This document shows, piece after piece, positions 42,898 through 51,907 of a stretch of DNA of 64,000 bases. This DNA comes from Polynucleobacter sp. TSB-Sco08W16 (GTDB lineage Bacteria > Pseudomonadota > Gammaproteobacteria > Burkholderiales > Burkholderiaceae): positions 372,001 to 436,000 of the forward strand of contig NZ_CP061291.1 in NCBI RefSeq assembly GCF_018687455.1. The letters are read 5' to 3'. The notes beneath the pieces were generated by a model. The model did not search any database. It was not told the origin of the DNA and saw only the letters and a list, made by a program, of their open reading frames with translations. The position numbers and the translations under genes are program-made. Every line of letters starts with the position of its first letter. Within the stretch, counting starts at the first letter, position 1.

Positions 42898-44154
42898 GTG
42901 AAACCCATCCTAAAGTCCCAAAAACTCAATCACGTCTGTTATGACATTCGTGGGCCCGTGCTCGAGTTAGCTCAGCGCATGGAGGAAGAAGGTCACAAAA
43001 TCATCAAATTAAACATCGGAAACGTAGGGGTTTTCGGCTTCGATCCTCCTGAAGAGATTCAGTTGGACATGATTCGGAATTTGAGTAACGCCTCTGCTTA
43101 TTCTGACTCTAAAGGTATTTTCGCAGCTCGCAAAGCGATCATGCAGTACTGCCAAGAAAAAGGCATTCAGGGTGTGACCTTGGATGATGTTTACACCGGC
43201 AATGGTGTGTCCGAACTCATCGTGCTTTCTATGAACGCTCTCTTAAATGATGGCGATGAAGTATTGGTGCCTACCCCTGACTATCCGCTCTGGACTGCTG
43301 CTGTTAGTTTATCCAGTGGTACACCAGTGCATTATCTTTGCGATGAGTCTAAAGAATGGGCGCCAGACTTAAACGATCTGCGCAAAAAAATTACGCCTCG
43401 TACTAAAGCGATTGTGGTGATTAACCCAAACAATCCAACGGGCGCGATTTACTCTAAAGAAGTATTGCTTGAGCTCACTCAAATTGCTCGCGAACATGGT
43501 TTAATTTTGTTCGCCGATGAGATCTACGACAAAATGTTGTATGACGGCGAGAAGCATATTTCTCTCGCATCTTTGTCGAACGATGTCGTCATCATCACCT
43601 TTAATGGCTTGTCAAAGAACTACCGCTCATGCGGCTACCGCGCAGGCTGGATGGTGGTTTCAGGTGATAAAGAGATGGTGCGCGATTATATTGAGGGCCT
43701 CAATATGTTGGCCTCCATGCGCTTGTGTGCAAACGTTCCTGGTCAGTACGCAATTCAGACTGCTTTAGGTGGATATCAAAGCATTAACGACTTAGTCAGC
43801 GATGGTGGTCGTTTGGCAAAACAACGCGATCTTGCTTGGAAACTCATCACGGAAATTCCTGGTGTGTCTTGTGTAAAGCCAAAATCGGCTTTGTATTTAT
43901 TTCCAAAGTTAGATCCCGAGGTTTACCCAATTGAAGACGATCAACAGTTTGTTGCTGATCTCTTGAAAGAAGAGAAAGTATTGTTAGTGCAGGGCTCTGG
44001 TTTTAACTGGGGCAAACCTGATCACTTCCGCGTAGTGTTCTTGCCTCATGAGGATGTTCTGAAAGAGGCGATTGGTCGCCTGGCACGTTTTCTTGAGCGT
44101 TATCGTAATAAGCATGGCCGCAAGGCTTCTTCAACTGCAGCAAAGGCATCATGA
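42898..44154 (+). CDS. alaA: Glutamate-pyruvate aminotransferase AlaA
   Basis: Class I PLP aminotransferase for alanine synthesis, 418 aa with GTG start. It is strikingly like E. coli AlaA: CYDIRGPVLELAQRMEEEG, YTGNGVSELI, DYPLWTAAVSLSSGT, NPNNPTGAIYSKE, and the PLP Lys in NGLSKNYRSCGYRAGW. Its stop overlaps the hom start (ATGA), so it forms an operon with hom and thrC. Confidence 0.93.
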   Translation: MKPILKSQKLNHVCYDIRGPVLELAQRMEEEGHKIIKLNIGNVGVFGFDPPEEIQLDMIRNLSNASAYSDSKGIFAARKAIMQYCQEKGIQGVTLDDVYTGNGVSELIVLSMNALLNDGDEVLVPTPDYPLWTAAVSLSSGTPVHYLCDESKEWAPDLNDLRKKITPRTKAIVVINPNNPTGAIYSKEVLLELTQIAREHGLILFADEIYDKMLYDGEKHISLASLSNDVVIITFNGLSKNYRSCGYRAGWMVVSGDKEMVRDYIEGLNMLASMRLCANVPGQYAIQTALGGYQSINDLVSDGGRLAKQRDLAWKLITEIPGVSCVKPKSALYLFPKLDPEVYPIEDDQQFVADLLKEEKVLLVQGSGFNWGKPDHFRVVFLPHEDVLKEAIGRLARFLERYRNKHGRKASSTAAKAS

Positions 44155-45461
44155 AACCGATTCAAGTAGGTCTACTAGGTATTGGCACCGTTGGTGGTGG
44201 CGTATTCACTGTTCTCGAGCGTAACCAGGATGAAATTACGCGTCGTGCTGGTCGTGGCATTCGCATTAATACTGTCGCTGATTTAAATGTAGAGCGCGCC
44301 AAGGAGCTCGTTAAAGACCGTGCGCAGGTGGTCAATGACGCCCGTGCGGTGATTAACAACCCAGAAATTGATATCGTTGTCGAGTTGATTGGCGGTTACG
44401 GCATTGCTAAGGACTTGGTTTTAGAGGCAATTGCCGCTGGTAAGCACGTGGTTACAGCTAATAAGGCTTTAATTGCCGTTCATGGCAATGAGATTTTCAA
44501 GGCGGCCCACGCTAAAGGTGTGATGGTGGCTTTTGAGGCAGCAGTTGCTGGTGGTATTCCAATTATTAAAGCCTTGCGTGAAGGCTTAACTGCCAACCGT
44601 ATTGAATGGATTGCCGGCATCATCAATGGCACAACCAATTTCATTCTTTCAGAAATGCGTGACAAGGGCTTAGACTTTGCAACCGTTCTCAAAGAAGCGC
44701 AACGCCTAGGTTACGCAGAAGCAGATCCTACTTTCGACATTGAAGGTGTCGATGCTGCTCATAAGGCAACCATCATGAGTGCCATTGCATTTGGTATTCC
44801 AATGCAGTTTGAAAAAGCGCACGTTGAAGGCATCACTAAATTAGCAGCAATTGATATTCGTTACGCAGAACAATTGGGCTATCGCATCAAGTTATTGGGC
44901 ATTGCCAAGAAAACAAGCACTGGTGTTGAGTTGCGCGTACATCCAACATTAATTCCTTCGAAGCGTTTAATTGCGAACGTTGAGGGCGCTATGAATGCAG
45001 TGCAAGTGTTTGGCGATGCTGTTGGTACAACGCTTTACTACGGTAAAGGGGCTGGTTCTGAGCCAACAGCCTCTGCAGTAATTGCTGACTTAGTCGATAT
45101 CACTCGCTTATTGAGCGCTGATGCTGAGCATCGTGTTCCTTACTTGGCCTTCCAGCCAGATGCAGTGCAAGACACACCGGTCCTGCCGATTGGTGAGATC
45201 ACTACCAGTTACTACCTGCGTATGCGTGTAGCCGATCAGGCTGGCGTATTGGCTGATATCACCAAGATCTTGGCTTCGCATGGCGTATCCATTGATGCAC
45301 TCTTGCAAAAAGAGGCTGATGAAGGTGAAAGTCAAACCGACTTAGTTGCGTTGACTCATGAAACCAAAGAGAAGAACATGCTTGCCGCAATTCAAGAGAT
45401 TCAGAATCTCAAAACGGTTGCTGGCGAAGTGGTGAAGATTCGTTTAGAAAATCTGTCTTAA
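44151..45461 (+). CDS. hom: Homoserine dehydrogenase
   Basis: Reduces aspartate semialdehyde to homoserine for threonine and methionine. The NAD(P) motif is GLLGIGTVGGGV at the N-terminus. VTANKALIAVHG, the GIINGTTNFILSEM signature and EADPTFDIEGVDAAHK follow. A C-terminal ACT domain (about 350-430) suggests allosteric feedback by threonine. Length is 436 aa, a monofunctional type not fused to aspartokinase. Confidence 0.96.
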   Translation: MKPIQVGLLGIGTVGGGVFTVLERNQDEITRRAGRGIRINTVADLNVERAKELVKDRAQVVNDARAVINNPEIDIVVELIGGYGIAKDLVLEAIAAGKHVVTANKALIAVHGNEIFKAAHAKGVMVAFEAAVAGGIPIIKALREGLTANRIEWIAGIINGTTNFILSEMRDKGLDFATVLKEAQRLGYAEADPTFDIEGVDAAHKATIMSAIAFGIPMQFEKAHVEGITKLAAIDIRYAEQLGYRIKLLGIAKKTSTGVELRVHPTLIPSKRLIANVEGAMNAVQVFGDAVGTTLYYGKGAGSEPTASAVIADLVDITRLLSADAEHRVPYLAFQPDAVQDTPVLPIGEITTSYYLRMRVADQAGVLADITKILASHGVSIDALLQKEADEGESQTDLVALTHETKEKNMLAAIQEIQNLKTVAGEVVKIRLENLS

Positions 45462-45469
45462 TTAAATCC

Positions 45470-46912
45470 ATGCGTTACCAATCTACTCGTGGCAATAGCC
45501 CACAACAATCCTTCTTAGAAATTTTGCTAGGTGGATTGGCGCCGGATGGCGGCTTATATTTGCCAATGCAATATCCACAGGTCACACCTGCCCAGCTAGA
45601 TTCTTGGCGTGGTTTGTCTTATGCCGATCTAGCCTATGAAGTCTTAAGTTTGTATTGTGACGATATTCCAGAAGCAGACTTGCGCGCACTCTTGCGTAAA
45701 ACTTATACCGAGCAGGTCTACTGTAATGGTAGGCCTCAAGACAATGCCAAAGATATTACGCCTATACATTGGTTGGGCGAAGAGAGCGGTACACGCGTTG
45801 GCTTATTGAGTTTATCTAATGGCCCAACTTTGGCCTTTAAAGATATGGCGATGCAGTTGCTTGGCAATCTCTTTGAATACGCTCTAAAACGCGCTGGTCA
45901 ACATCTGAATATTTTAGGTGCCACCTCTGGCGACACTGGTAGTGCAGCTGAATACGCCATGCGCGGCAAAGAAGGCGTCAAGGTCTTCATGCTTTCACCG
46001 CGCGGCAAGATGAGCTCCTTCCAATCCGCTCAGATGTATTCCTTGCAAGATCCTAATATTTTTAACTTAGCAGTAGCGGGTGTCTTTGATGACTGCCAAG
46101 ATATTGTTAAGGCAGTAAGTAATGACCATGCCTTTAAAGCAAAGAACCAAATTGGTACCGTGAACTCCATTAACTGGGGTCGAGTAGTGGCTCAAGTGGT
46201 GTATTACTTCCAAGGTTATTTATTAGCAACCAAGTCAAGCGCAGAGAAGGTATCTTTCACTGTGCCATCTGGAAATTTCGGTAATGTATGTGCTGGTCAT
46301 ATCGCTCGTATGATGGGCTTGCCGATTGCGCATCTCGTTGTAGCAACGAACGAGAATGACGTACTCGATGAGTTCTTCCGCACCGGCGTCTATCGTGCCC
46401 GCAAGTCAGCCGAGACTCTGCACACTTCTAGTCCATCCATGGATATCTCTAAGGCGAGTAATTTTGAGCGCTTTGTATTTGATTTCATGGGCCAAGATGG
46501 CAATGCAACTGCTGCCATGTTTAAGCAGGTCGACACGACTGGCGGCTTTGATATCTCTCAAGATGCTGTCTTTAAGAATCTTGGTAAATATGGCTTCCAA
46601 TCTGGACGCAGCAACCACACCAATCGCTTAGAAACTATCCGTAATGTTGATGAGCAGTACGGCGTCATGATTGATACACACACTGCTGATGGCGTGAAGG
46701 TAGCTCGAGAGCATTTACAAGCCGGTATTCCTATGCTGGTGCTTGAGACCGCATTGCCGATTAAGTTTGAAGAGACGATTCAAGAGGCTCTTGGCCGGCC
46801 CGCAGAGTGTCCACCTTCGTTTAAAGACATTAAATCAAAACCACAGCGCGTCGAGAATATTGATGCCGATGTAAATCAGGTCAAAGATTTCATTACGACG
46901 CATCTCAATTAG
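45470..46912 (+). CDS. thrC: Threonine synthase
   Basis: PLP enzyme converting phosphohomoserine to threonine, 480 aa. The N-terminal MRYQSTRGNSP, the PLP Lys segment GPTLAFKDMAMQLLG, GATSGDTGSAAEYAMRG and VPSGNFGNVCAGHIA all fit the ThrC family. It follows hom by 8 bases. Confidence 0.96.
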   Translation: MRYQSTRGNSPQQSFLEILLGGLAPDGGLYLPMQYPQVTPAQLDSWRGLSYADLAYEVLSLYCDDIPEADLRALLRKTYTEQVYCNGRPQDNAKDITPIHWLGEESGTRVGLLSLSNGPTLAFKDMAMQLLGNLFEYALKRAGQHLNILGATSGDTGSAAEYAMRGKEGVKVFMLSPRGKMSSFQSAQMYSLQDPNIFNLAVAGVFDDCQDIVKAVSNDHAFKAKNQIGTVNSINWGRVVAQVVYYFQGYLLATKSSAEKVSFTVPSGNFGNVCAGHIARMMGLPIAHLVVATNENDVLDEFFRTGVYRARKSAETLHTSSPSMDISKASNFERFVFDFMGQDGNATAAMFKQVDTTGGFDISQDAVFKNLGKYGFQSGRSNHTNRLETIRNVDEQYGVMIDTHTADGVKVAREHLQAGIPMLVLETALPIKFEETIQEALGRPAECPPSFKDIKSKPQRVENIDADVNQVKDFITTHLN

Positions 46913-46952
46913 ATTTATAACTAGATCATTTAAAGCAACAATTCCTATTGTT

Positions 46953-48194
46953 ATGACTAAGCCACCCATGTTGACTGCACAGCAGGCCTTAGATCATTTG
47001 CTCTCTCATGCAAACCCAGTTAGTGACAGTGAGAGCATTCCAATGCAGGCTGCACTTGGCCGTGTTCTTGCTGAAAATGTTAATAGTTTGGTAGATGTAC
47101 CTCCGCTCGATAACACCTCAATGGATGGTTATGCCGTCAGAACTGCTGATATCCAATCTTCAGGAAGTATTCTCACAATTGCACAACGTATTCCAGCGGG
47201 TTCAGTAGGCACTCAGCTTGAGCCTGGTACTGTTGCCCGTATATTTACTGGTGCTCCTGTGCCTCCCGGGGCTGATGCGGTCGTCATGCAAGAAGATTGC
47301 GCAATGCCTGAAGGTTCTGTAGATCAAGTTCAGGTCAACATTACTCCAGCCGTCGGTCAGTGGATACGCCGTCGAGGCGAAGATTTAACTGCTGGTAAAA
47401 CCGCGCTTACTGCGGGAACATTTTTACGCCCCCAAGAATTAGGCGTTGCTGCCTCTGCGGGCTTAACTCACTTAAAGGTAAAGCGTCGCGTTAAAGTTGC
47501 TGCGTTCTTTACTGGCGACGAGTTGGCGCTTCCTGGTGAGCCATTGAAGCCAGGTGGCATCTACAACTCCAATCGCGATACTTTACTGGCTTGCCTTAAA
47601 TCCTTAGGTTGTGATGCTACGGATTTAGGTATTGTTCCGGATCGCCTAGATGCGACTAAAGCTGCGCTACGTAAAGCGAGCAAAGATCATGACTTAATCA
47701 TTACCTCGGGTGGTGTATCTGTTGGCGAAGAGGATCACATTAAGCCGGCAGTGAGCGCTGAAGGGAGGCTCGATCTCTGGCAGATCGCAATTAAGCCCGG
47801 CAAGCCCTTGGCATTTGGTGCGGTTCGCAAATCGGACGAGCCAAAAGATGGTGAGGCTTGGTTTATTGGTTTACCTGGTAATCCAGTCTCTAGCTTTGTG
47901 ACTTTCTTATTATTTGTGCGCCCCTTTATCTTGAAACTACAGGGTCGTGAAGAAAAGCCACATCAATCTTATGTAATGCGCGCTGATTTTGATTGGCTTA
48001 AAGCGGATCGCCGCAACGAGTTCTTGCGAGTCAAGCTCAATACGCAAGGTGGTCTGGATTTATTTCCCAATCAAAGTTCAGGTGTTCTGACTAGCGCCTC
48101 ATGGGGCGATGGTCTCGTAGATTGCCCACCAGGACAGCCGATCAAAAAAGGTGATTTAGTGAAGTACATCCCTTTTGATGCACTTCTTAAATAA
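46953..48194 (+). CDS. moeA: Molybdopterin molybdenumtransferase MoeA
   Basis: Inserts molybdate into adenylylated molybdopterin. Features are PPLDNTSMDGYAVR at about residues 50-63, IFTGAPVPPGADAVV, the GDELALPGE motif, ITSGGVSVGEEDHIKP and GLPGNPVSSFVTF. Length of 413 aa is normal. It is followed by moaD and moaE in one unit. Confidence 0.96.
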   Translation: MTKPPMLTAQQALDHLLSHANPVSDSESIPMQAALGRVLAENVNSLVDVPPLDNTSMDGYAVRTADIQSSGSILTIAQRIPAGSVGTQLEPGTVARIFTGAPVPPGADAVVMQEDCAMPEGSVDQVQVNITPAVGQWIRRRGEDLTAGKTALTAGTFLRPQELGVAASAGLTHLKVKRRVKVAAFFTGDELALPGEPLKPGGIYNSNRDTLLACLKSLGCDATDLGIVPDRLDATKAALRKASKDHDLIITSGGVSVGEEDHIKPAVSAEGRLDLWQIAIKPGKPLAFGAVRKSDEPKDGEAWFIGLPGNPVSSFVTFLLFVRPFILKLQGREEKPHQSYVMRADFDWLKADRRNEFLRVKLNTQGGLDLFPNQSSGVLTSASWGDGLVDCPPGQPIKKGDLVKYIPFDALLK

Positions 48195-48212
48195 TCGGTT
48201 TACGATTCTCTA

Positions 48213-48470
48213 ATGAAACTCGAATTACGATTCTTTGCTTCTTTACGTGAGGCCTTAGGCATCTCACAGGAAAGTGTTGAGACCCCTGATTCAGTAAAAA
48301 CTATTGCAGAGCTGAGAATCCATCTAGTAAATAGAGGTGGCGCTTGGGCTCTTGCTTTGGCTGAGGGAAAAGCCTTACGCTGCGCACTTAACCAGCACAT
48401 GGTTGATCCCAATACTCCTTTGCAAGATGGTGCTGAGGTCGCATTCTTTCCACCAGTTACTGGGGGTTAG
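48213..48470 (+). CDS. moaD: Molybdopterin synthase small subunit MoaD
   Basis: Ubiquitin-like sulfur carrier, 85 aa, ending in the required Gly-Gly (PPVTGG) that becomes a thiocarboxylate. The start MKLELRFFASLREALG is typical. It lies 18 bases after moeA. Confidence 0.95.
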   Translation: MKLELRFFASLREALGISQESVETPDSVKTIAELRIHLVNRGGAWALALAEGKALRCALNQHMVDPNTPLQDGAEVAFFPPVTGG

Positions 48471-48471
48471 T

Positions 48472-48927
48472 ATGCCAATCCGAATTCAGGAACAAGATTT
48501 TGATATCAGCGCTGAATTGGCAGCGCTGCGCAAAGACGATCCTAGGGTAGGGGCGGTAGTCAGCTTTTTGGGTACCGTGCGCGACCTGAATGATGGCAGT
48601 CAAGTGAAGGGTATGACACTCGAACACTACCCTGGCATGACTGAAAAAGCCTTAGAAGAAATCATTGTCCAAGCAAAAGCCCGTTGGAATATCTTTAACA
48701 CGCTGGTAATTCATCGTGTAGGGCCACTTCTCCCAGAAGATCAAATCGTCTTGGTAGCAGTAAGCAGTGCTCATCGAGGTGAAGCATTTGCCGCCTGTGA
48801 GTTCATCATGGATTACCTTAAGACTGCTGCCCCTTTTTGGAAAAAAGAAGATACGCCTGATGGCGCTCGCTGGGTAGATGCGCGTATAACTGATGAGGCT
48901 GCAATGGCTCGTTGGCAACAGAAATAA
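48472..48927 (+). CDS. moaE: Molybdopterin synthase catalytic subunit MoaE
   Basis: Transfers sulfur from MoaD to precursor Z. The 151-aa protein shows AVVSFLGTVRDLN, LEHYPGMTEKAL, HRVGPLLPEDQIVLVAVSS, HRGEAFAACEFIMDYLK and the catalytic Lys in FWKKEDTPDG. I use the ATG at 48472, one base after the moaD stop. Confidence 0.96.
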   Translation: MPIRIQEQDFDISAELAALRKDDPRVGAVVSFLGTVRDLNDGSQVKGMTLEHYPGMTEKALEEIIVQAKARWNIFNTLVIHRVGPLLPEDQIVLVAVSSAHRGEAFAACEFIMDYLKTAAPFWKKEDTPDGARWVDARITDEAAMARWQQK

Positions 48928-48980
48928 AACGGAACTGTTTTTTGCTTTAGAACGTGTATTGCTGCTTAGAAAGATATTCC

Positions 48981-50645
48981 ATGAAGAAAATAACTACCTT
49001 CTTATTATTTGCTAGCTTCATAATGCCTGCTTATGCTGCAAGCGATAGGCCAACTGTTCAAATTCAGGATGGTCGCCTTCAAGGTGTTGTTGAGTACAAC
49101 ATGAATGCCTTTAAGAACATTCCTTATGCAGCCCCACCAATGGGTGATCTTCGTTGGAGGCCACCACAGCCTGCTATCGCATGGAGTGGCACTAGGGACG
49201 CTAGTCGGTTTGGTGATGCTTGCCCTCAACCTTACGTCAAGAATTTAAGCACAGGCTTAGCTTTGCCTGGCAGCGAGGATTGCCTGAAGTTAAATGTATT
49301 CACTCCAACCAAGTCTAGTCAAAATTTGCCAGTAATGGTCTGGATTCATGGTGGTGGCTTGCTGGTTGATGGCAGTAGAGATGCGCAATTTACCCCAATC
49401 AATTTGGTGAAGAATGGCGTTATTGTGGTGACCTTTGATTATCGATTGGGTACTTTTGGCTTCTTTGCTCCAAAGGAGTTAATCGAAGAGGCAAAAGCAA
49501 ATGGTGAGCCCGTTGGCAATTACGGCACCATGGATCAAATTGCCGTTCTCAAATGGGTCAAAAATAATATTGCTGCATTTGGCGGCGACCCTAACAACGT
49601 CACCATCTTTGGTGAGTCGGCGGGCGGTAGAAGTGTGACGTGGCTCATGGTTTCGGATGCAGCAAGAGGCTTATTCCATAGAGCAATTGCAGAGAGTGCC
49701 CAGCAAAGCCCTTTGCGTGGTATGACTCACAAGCATCTAGGTATGGCACCCGAGACCGAGATTGATGCCAAATATATGGCGGCTGTAGGCGCCAAATCAC
49801 TGAAAGAGATGAGAGCTCTTCCAGTGAAGAAATTAGTGCTGACTGCTGCGAATTTTGAGCAAGGTGAATTCGGTGGCCCTTTTGTTGATGGCCAGATCTT
49901 GAAGGGCGATCCCGTTCCATTATTTGCCGCAGGCAAGCAGGCTAAAGTCCCATTCATGATTGGAACAAACAGCTGGGACTCCAGTTTTTTAGTTCCAGGG
50001 CAGCCATCTCTGTCGGCACTCTCCAAAATGTTTCGCGAAGATCCGAAAATTATTTCTATGCTCTACGGAGATGTTAAGGATCAATGCATAGCCTCTTCGG
50101 ATGCTATGGGTGATATGTTGTATCGCGGTAGTACCAAACTTCTTGCAGATAGCATGAATGGTATTGCTCCTGGCTATGCCTATTACTATGATTACCTGAC
50201 TAAAAATATTCGTCCCGCTTACCCAGGTGTACCTCATACATTTGAGATCAGTTATGTTTTTGGTAGTTATGGGCTCATGCCACAGGCGCCAAAAAAAGTG
50301 GAGTCTGCCAATGACCATTGCGCCCGAATAGAAAAAGCAACTGCTGATCTAAAACAAAAAGGGGTGTGGGCAAAGTACTGGTACCCAATTACAGATAAAA
50401 ATGATCCACAAGATATTGCGACGTCTGAAAAAATGTCTGCAAGCTGGGCTGCTTTTGCAAAGACTGGAAACCCAAACGTGAGCGGTCAAGCAAATTGGCC
50501 AATGTATAGCCTTAAGTCAGATGTCATGAGAAGTTTCTCTTACGATAAAGAGACTATTACGGACCTACTCAAGGAGCGCGTTGATTACCAGATGCTCCAT
50601 CTGAGAGAGATTTTTGCGCTTGAGCGCTTAAAAGATGCTTTTTGA
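48981..50645 (+). CDS. Exported type-B carboxylesterase
   Basis: A 554-aa alpha/beta hydrolase with signal peptide MKKITTFLLFASFIMPAYA. Family motifs are FKNIPYAAPPMGDLRW, EDCLKLNVFTP, the oxyanion loop WIHGGGLLVDGS, and the nucleophile elbow FGESAGG with S213. The acid and His are expected near VPHTFEISYVFG. Substrate is unknown; para-nitrobenzyl-esterase-like. I start at MKKITT rather than an ATG nine codons earlier. Probably periplasmic, paired with the following outer-membrane gene. Confidence 0.9.
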   Translation: MKKITTFLLFASFIMPAYAASDRPTVQIQDGRLQGVVEYNMNAFKNIPYAAPPMGDLRWRPPQPAIAWSGTRDASRFGDACPQPYVKNLSTGLALPGSEDCLKLNVFTPTKSSQNLPVMVWIHGGGLLVDGSRDAQFTPINLVKNGVIVVTFDYRLGTFGFFAPKELIEEAKANGEPVGNYGTMDQIAVLKWVKNNIAAFGGDPNNVTIFGESAGGRSVTWLMVSDAARGLFHRAIAESAQQSPLRGMTHKHLGMAPETEIDAKYMAAVGAKSLKEMRALPVKKLVLTAANFEQGEFGGPFVDGQILKGDPVPLFAAGKQAKVPFMIGTNSWDSSFLVPGQPSLSALSKMFREDPKIISMLYGDVKDQCIASSDAMGDMLYRGSTKLLADSMNGIAPGYAYYYDYLTKNIRPAYPGVPHTFEISYVFGSYGLMPQAPKKVESANDHCARIEKATADLKQKGVWAKYWYPITDKNDPQDIATSEKMSASWAAFAKTGNPNVSGQANWPMYSLKSDVMRSFSYDKETITDLLKERVDYQMLHLREIFALERLKDAF

Positions 50646-50694
50646 AACCAGCCATTAATATAATTTACAAAACCACCACTTAACAGGCCATGAG

Positions 50695-51516
50695 ATGACC
50701 AAACTCTATAAATTATTTGCTCTTGCTGGGTTTGCAATGATTGCAAATGCCGCATACGCACAAAGTACTGTAAATCCGATGCCAACAGTGAATGACAACT
50801 GGCGTTTTTCTGCATCTATTAATGCTTGGGCGCCTGCCAGTCAAACAACCGATTCAAAGGCGGATCGTTCATTCTCATCTAGCAATTCAATCGATCAAAA
50901 TATAAATGCTGCTGGACCGATGGCTATGTTTACGCTTGAGGCACACAAAGGTAATTGGGGTGTCATGGGAGATTTGGTTTACTGGCAATCTAAATTTAAT
51001 GGTAGCTCTAGTGATACAAGGTATATACGGGGTGCTGATACTAGTTTTTATGCTGGATATAGTGGTTCCTTAACCCAAACCATGTTTACTGGCGCTGCTA
51101 CCTATACTGCTCTTAATGCCCCATCTATTTATTTGGATGGCTTATTAGGTGCAAGATATATTTCATCCACCATGGCCCTTTCTGATGCGCGGCAATTAGA
51201 CCGCAACGGCAACGTGCTCGTTGCACATGCTGGCAATCCATCTCGCGTAAATTACACGACTGATCCAATACTTGGCTTTAAAGGTCGCGCTCGCATTATG
51301 GATAGCTCATGGTTTGTTCCTTTTTATGCTGATGCTGGTAAAGGCCCTGGTTCAAATAATGGAACTTGGCAGGCGTCCTTGGGTGTTGGCGATGCGTTTT
51401 CGTGGGGTGAGGTAGCTTTGGTCTATCGTGCTATGGGTTTCCATTTGAAAGATACTTCTGGTTCCTCTAATTGGACTAATGCTGGCCCACAGCTTTCAGC
51501 CACGATTAATTTTTAA
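50695..51516 (+). CDS. Putative outer-membrane beta-barrel protein
   Basis: A 273-aa exported protein with signal peptide MTKLYKLFALAGFAMIANAAYA|QS. The mature part alternates polar and hydrophobic residues in many short strands (WRFSASINAWAP, GNWGVMGDLVYWQ, GEVALVYRAMGF) and ends in an aromatic residue (SATINF), the classical outer-membrane sorting signal. I do not recognise a named family. It follows the esterase by 49 bases and is followed by a terminator. Confidence 0.75.
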   Translation: MTKLYKLFALAGFAMIANAAYAQSTVNPMPTVNDNWRFSASINAWAPASQTTDSKADRSFSSSNSIDQNINAAGPMAMFTLEAHKGNWGVMGDLVYWQSKFNGSSSDTRYIRGADTSFYAGYSGSLTQTMFTGAATYTALNAPSIYLDGLLGARYISSTMALSDARQLDRNGNVLVAHAGNPSRVNYTTDPILGFKGRARIMDSSWFVPFYADAGKGPGSNNGTWQASLGVGDAFSWGEVALVYRAMGFHLKDTSGSSNWTNAGPQLSATINF

Positions 51517-51537
51517 AAATCTCAGCTGAAAAAATGC

Positions 51538-51566
51538 AGCCACCCTTCGGGGTGGCTTTTTTATTT
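51538..51566 (+). terminator. Terminator after the beta-barrel gene
   Basis: AGCCACCC-TTCG-GGGTGGCT with a stable TTCG tetraloop followed by TTTTTATTTTTT. Confidence 0.93.
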
Positions 51567-51803
51567 TTTAAAGAACCCCAGCTTTTGGTTCTTGGGCAAA
51601 CTCTTTAATTTCGCTTCAGCTTTGGAGGCTTCAGATCTGTCTGGGTGGTCTTGGGTGGCCAATAGGACAACCGGTCTGCGAGATCTCGTATAGCGCGCAC
51701 CTTGCCCCGAATTATGGGCTTCTAGCCGATGTTCTAGACGGTTGGTGATGCCAGCGTAATAGCTGCCATCAGAGCACTCAAGAAGGTAAACAAGCCAAGT
51801 CAA
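51561..51803 (-). CDS. GIY-YIG domain protein (UPF0213/YhbQ type)
   Basis: An 80-aa stand-alone GIY-YIG nuclease domain: WLVYLLECSDGSYYAGIT, then RLEAHNSGQGARYTRSRRPV. YhbQ-like proteins have been linked to DNA repair, but the target here is unknown. It starts with TTG, and its 3' end touches the U-tract of the convergent terminator. Confidence 0.88.
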   Translation of the reverse strand: MTWLVYLLECSDGSYYAGITNRLEHRLEAHNSGQGARYTRSRRPVVLLATQDHPDRSEASKAEAKLKSLPKNQKLGFFKK

Positions 51804-51840
51804 AATAGCTCAAATTAGGGTTAAAAGGGGCTCAGAAAGC

Positions 51841-51868
51841 CTTGAAATTAGCATTATTGCCCTTATAT
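51841..51868 (+). promoter_or_regulatory. Heat-shock (sigma-32) promoter of clpB
   Basis: CTTGAAA (51841-51847), a 12-bp spacer and CCCTTATAT (51860-51868) resemble the RpoH consensus CTTGAAA / CCCCATNT, 40 bases before clpB. Confidence 0.7.
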
Positions 51869-51907
51869 TCTATAGATAGATATCCATGGAATACATGAGG
51901 CATAAAA

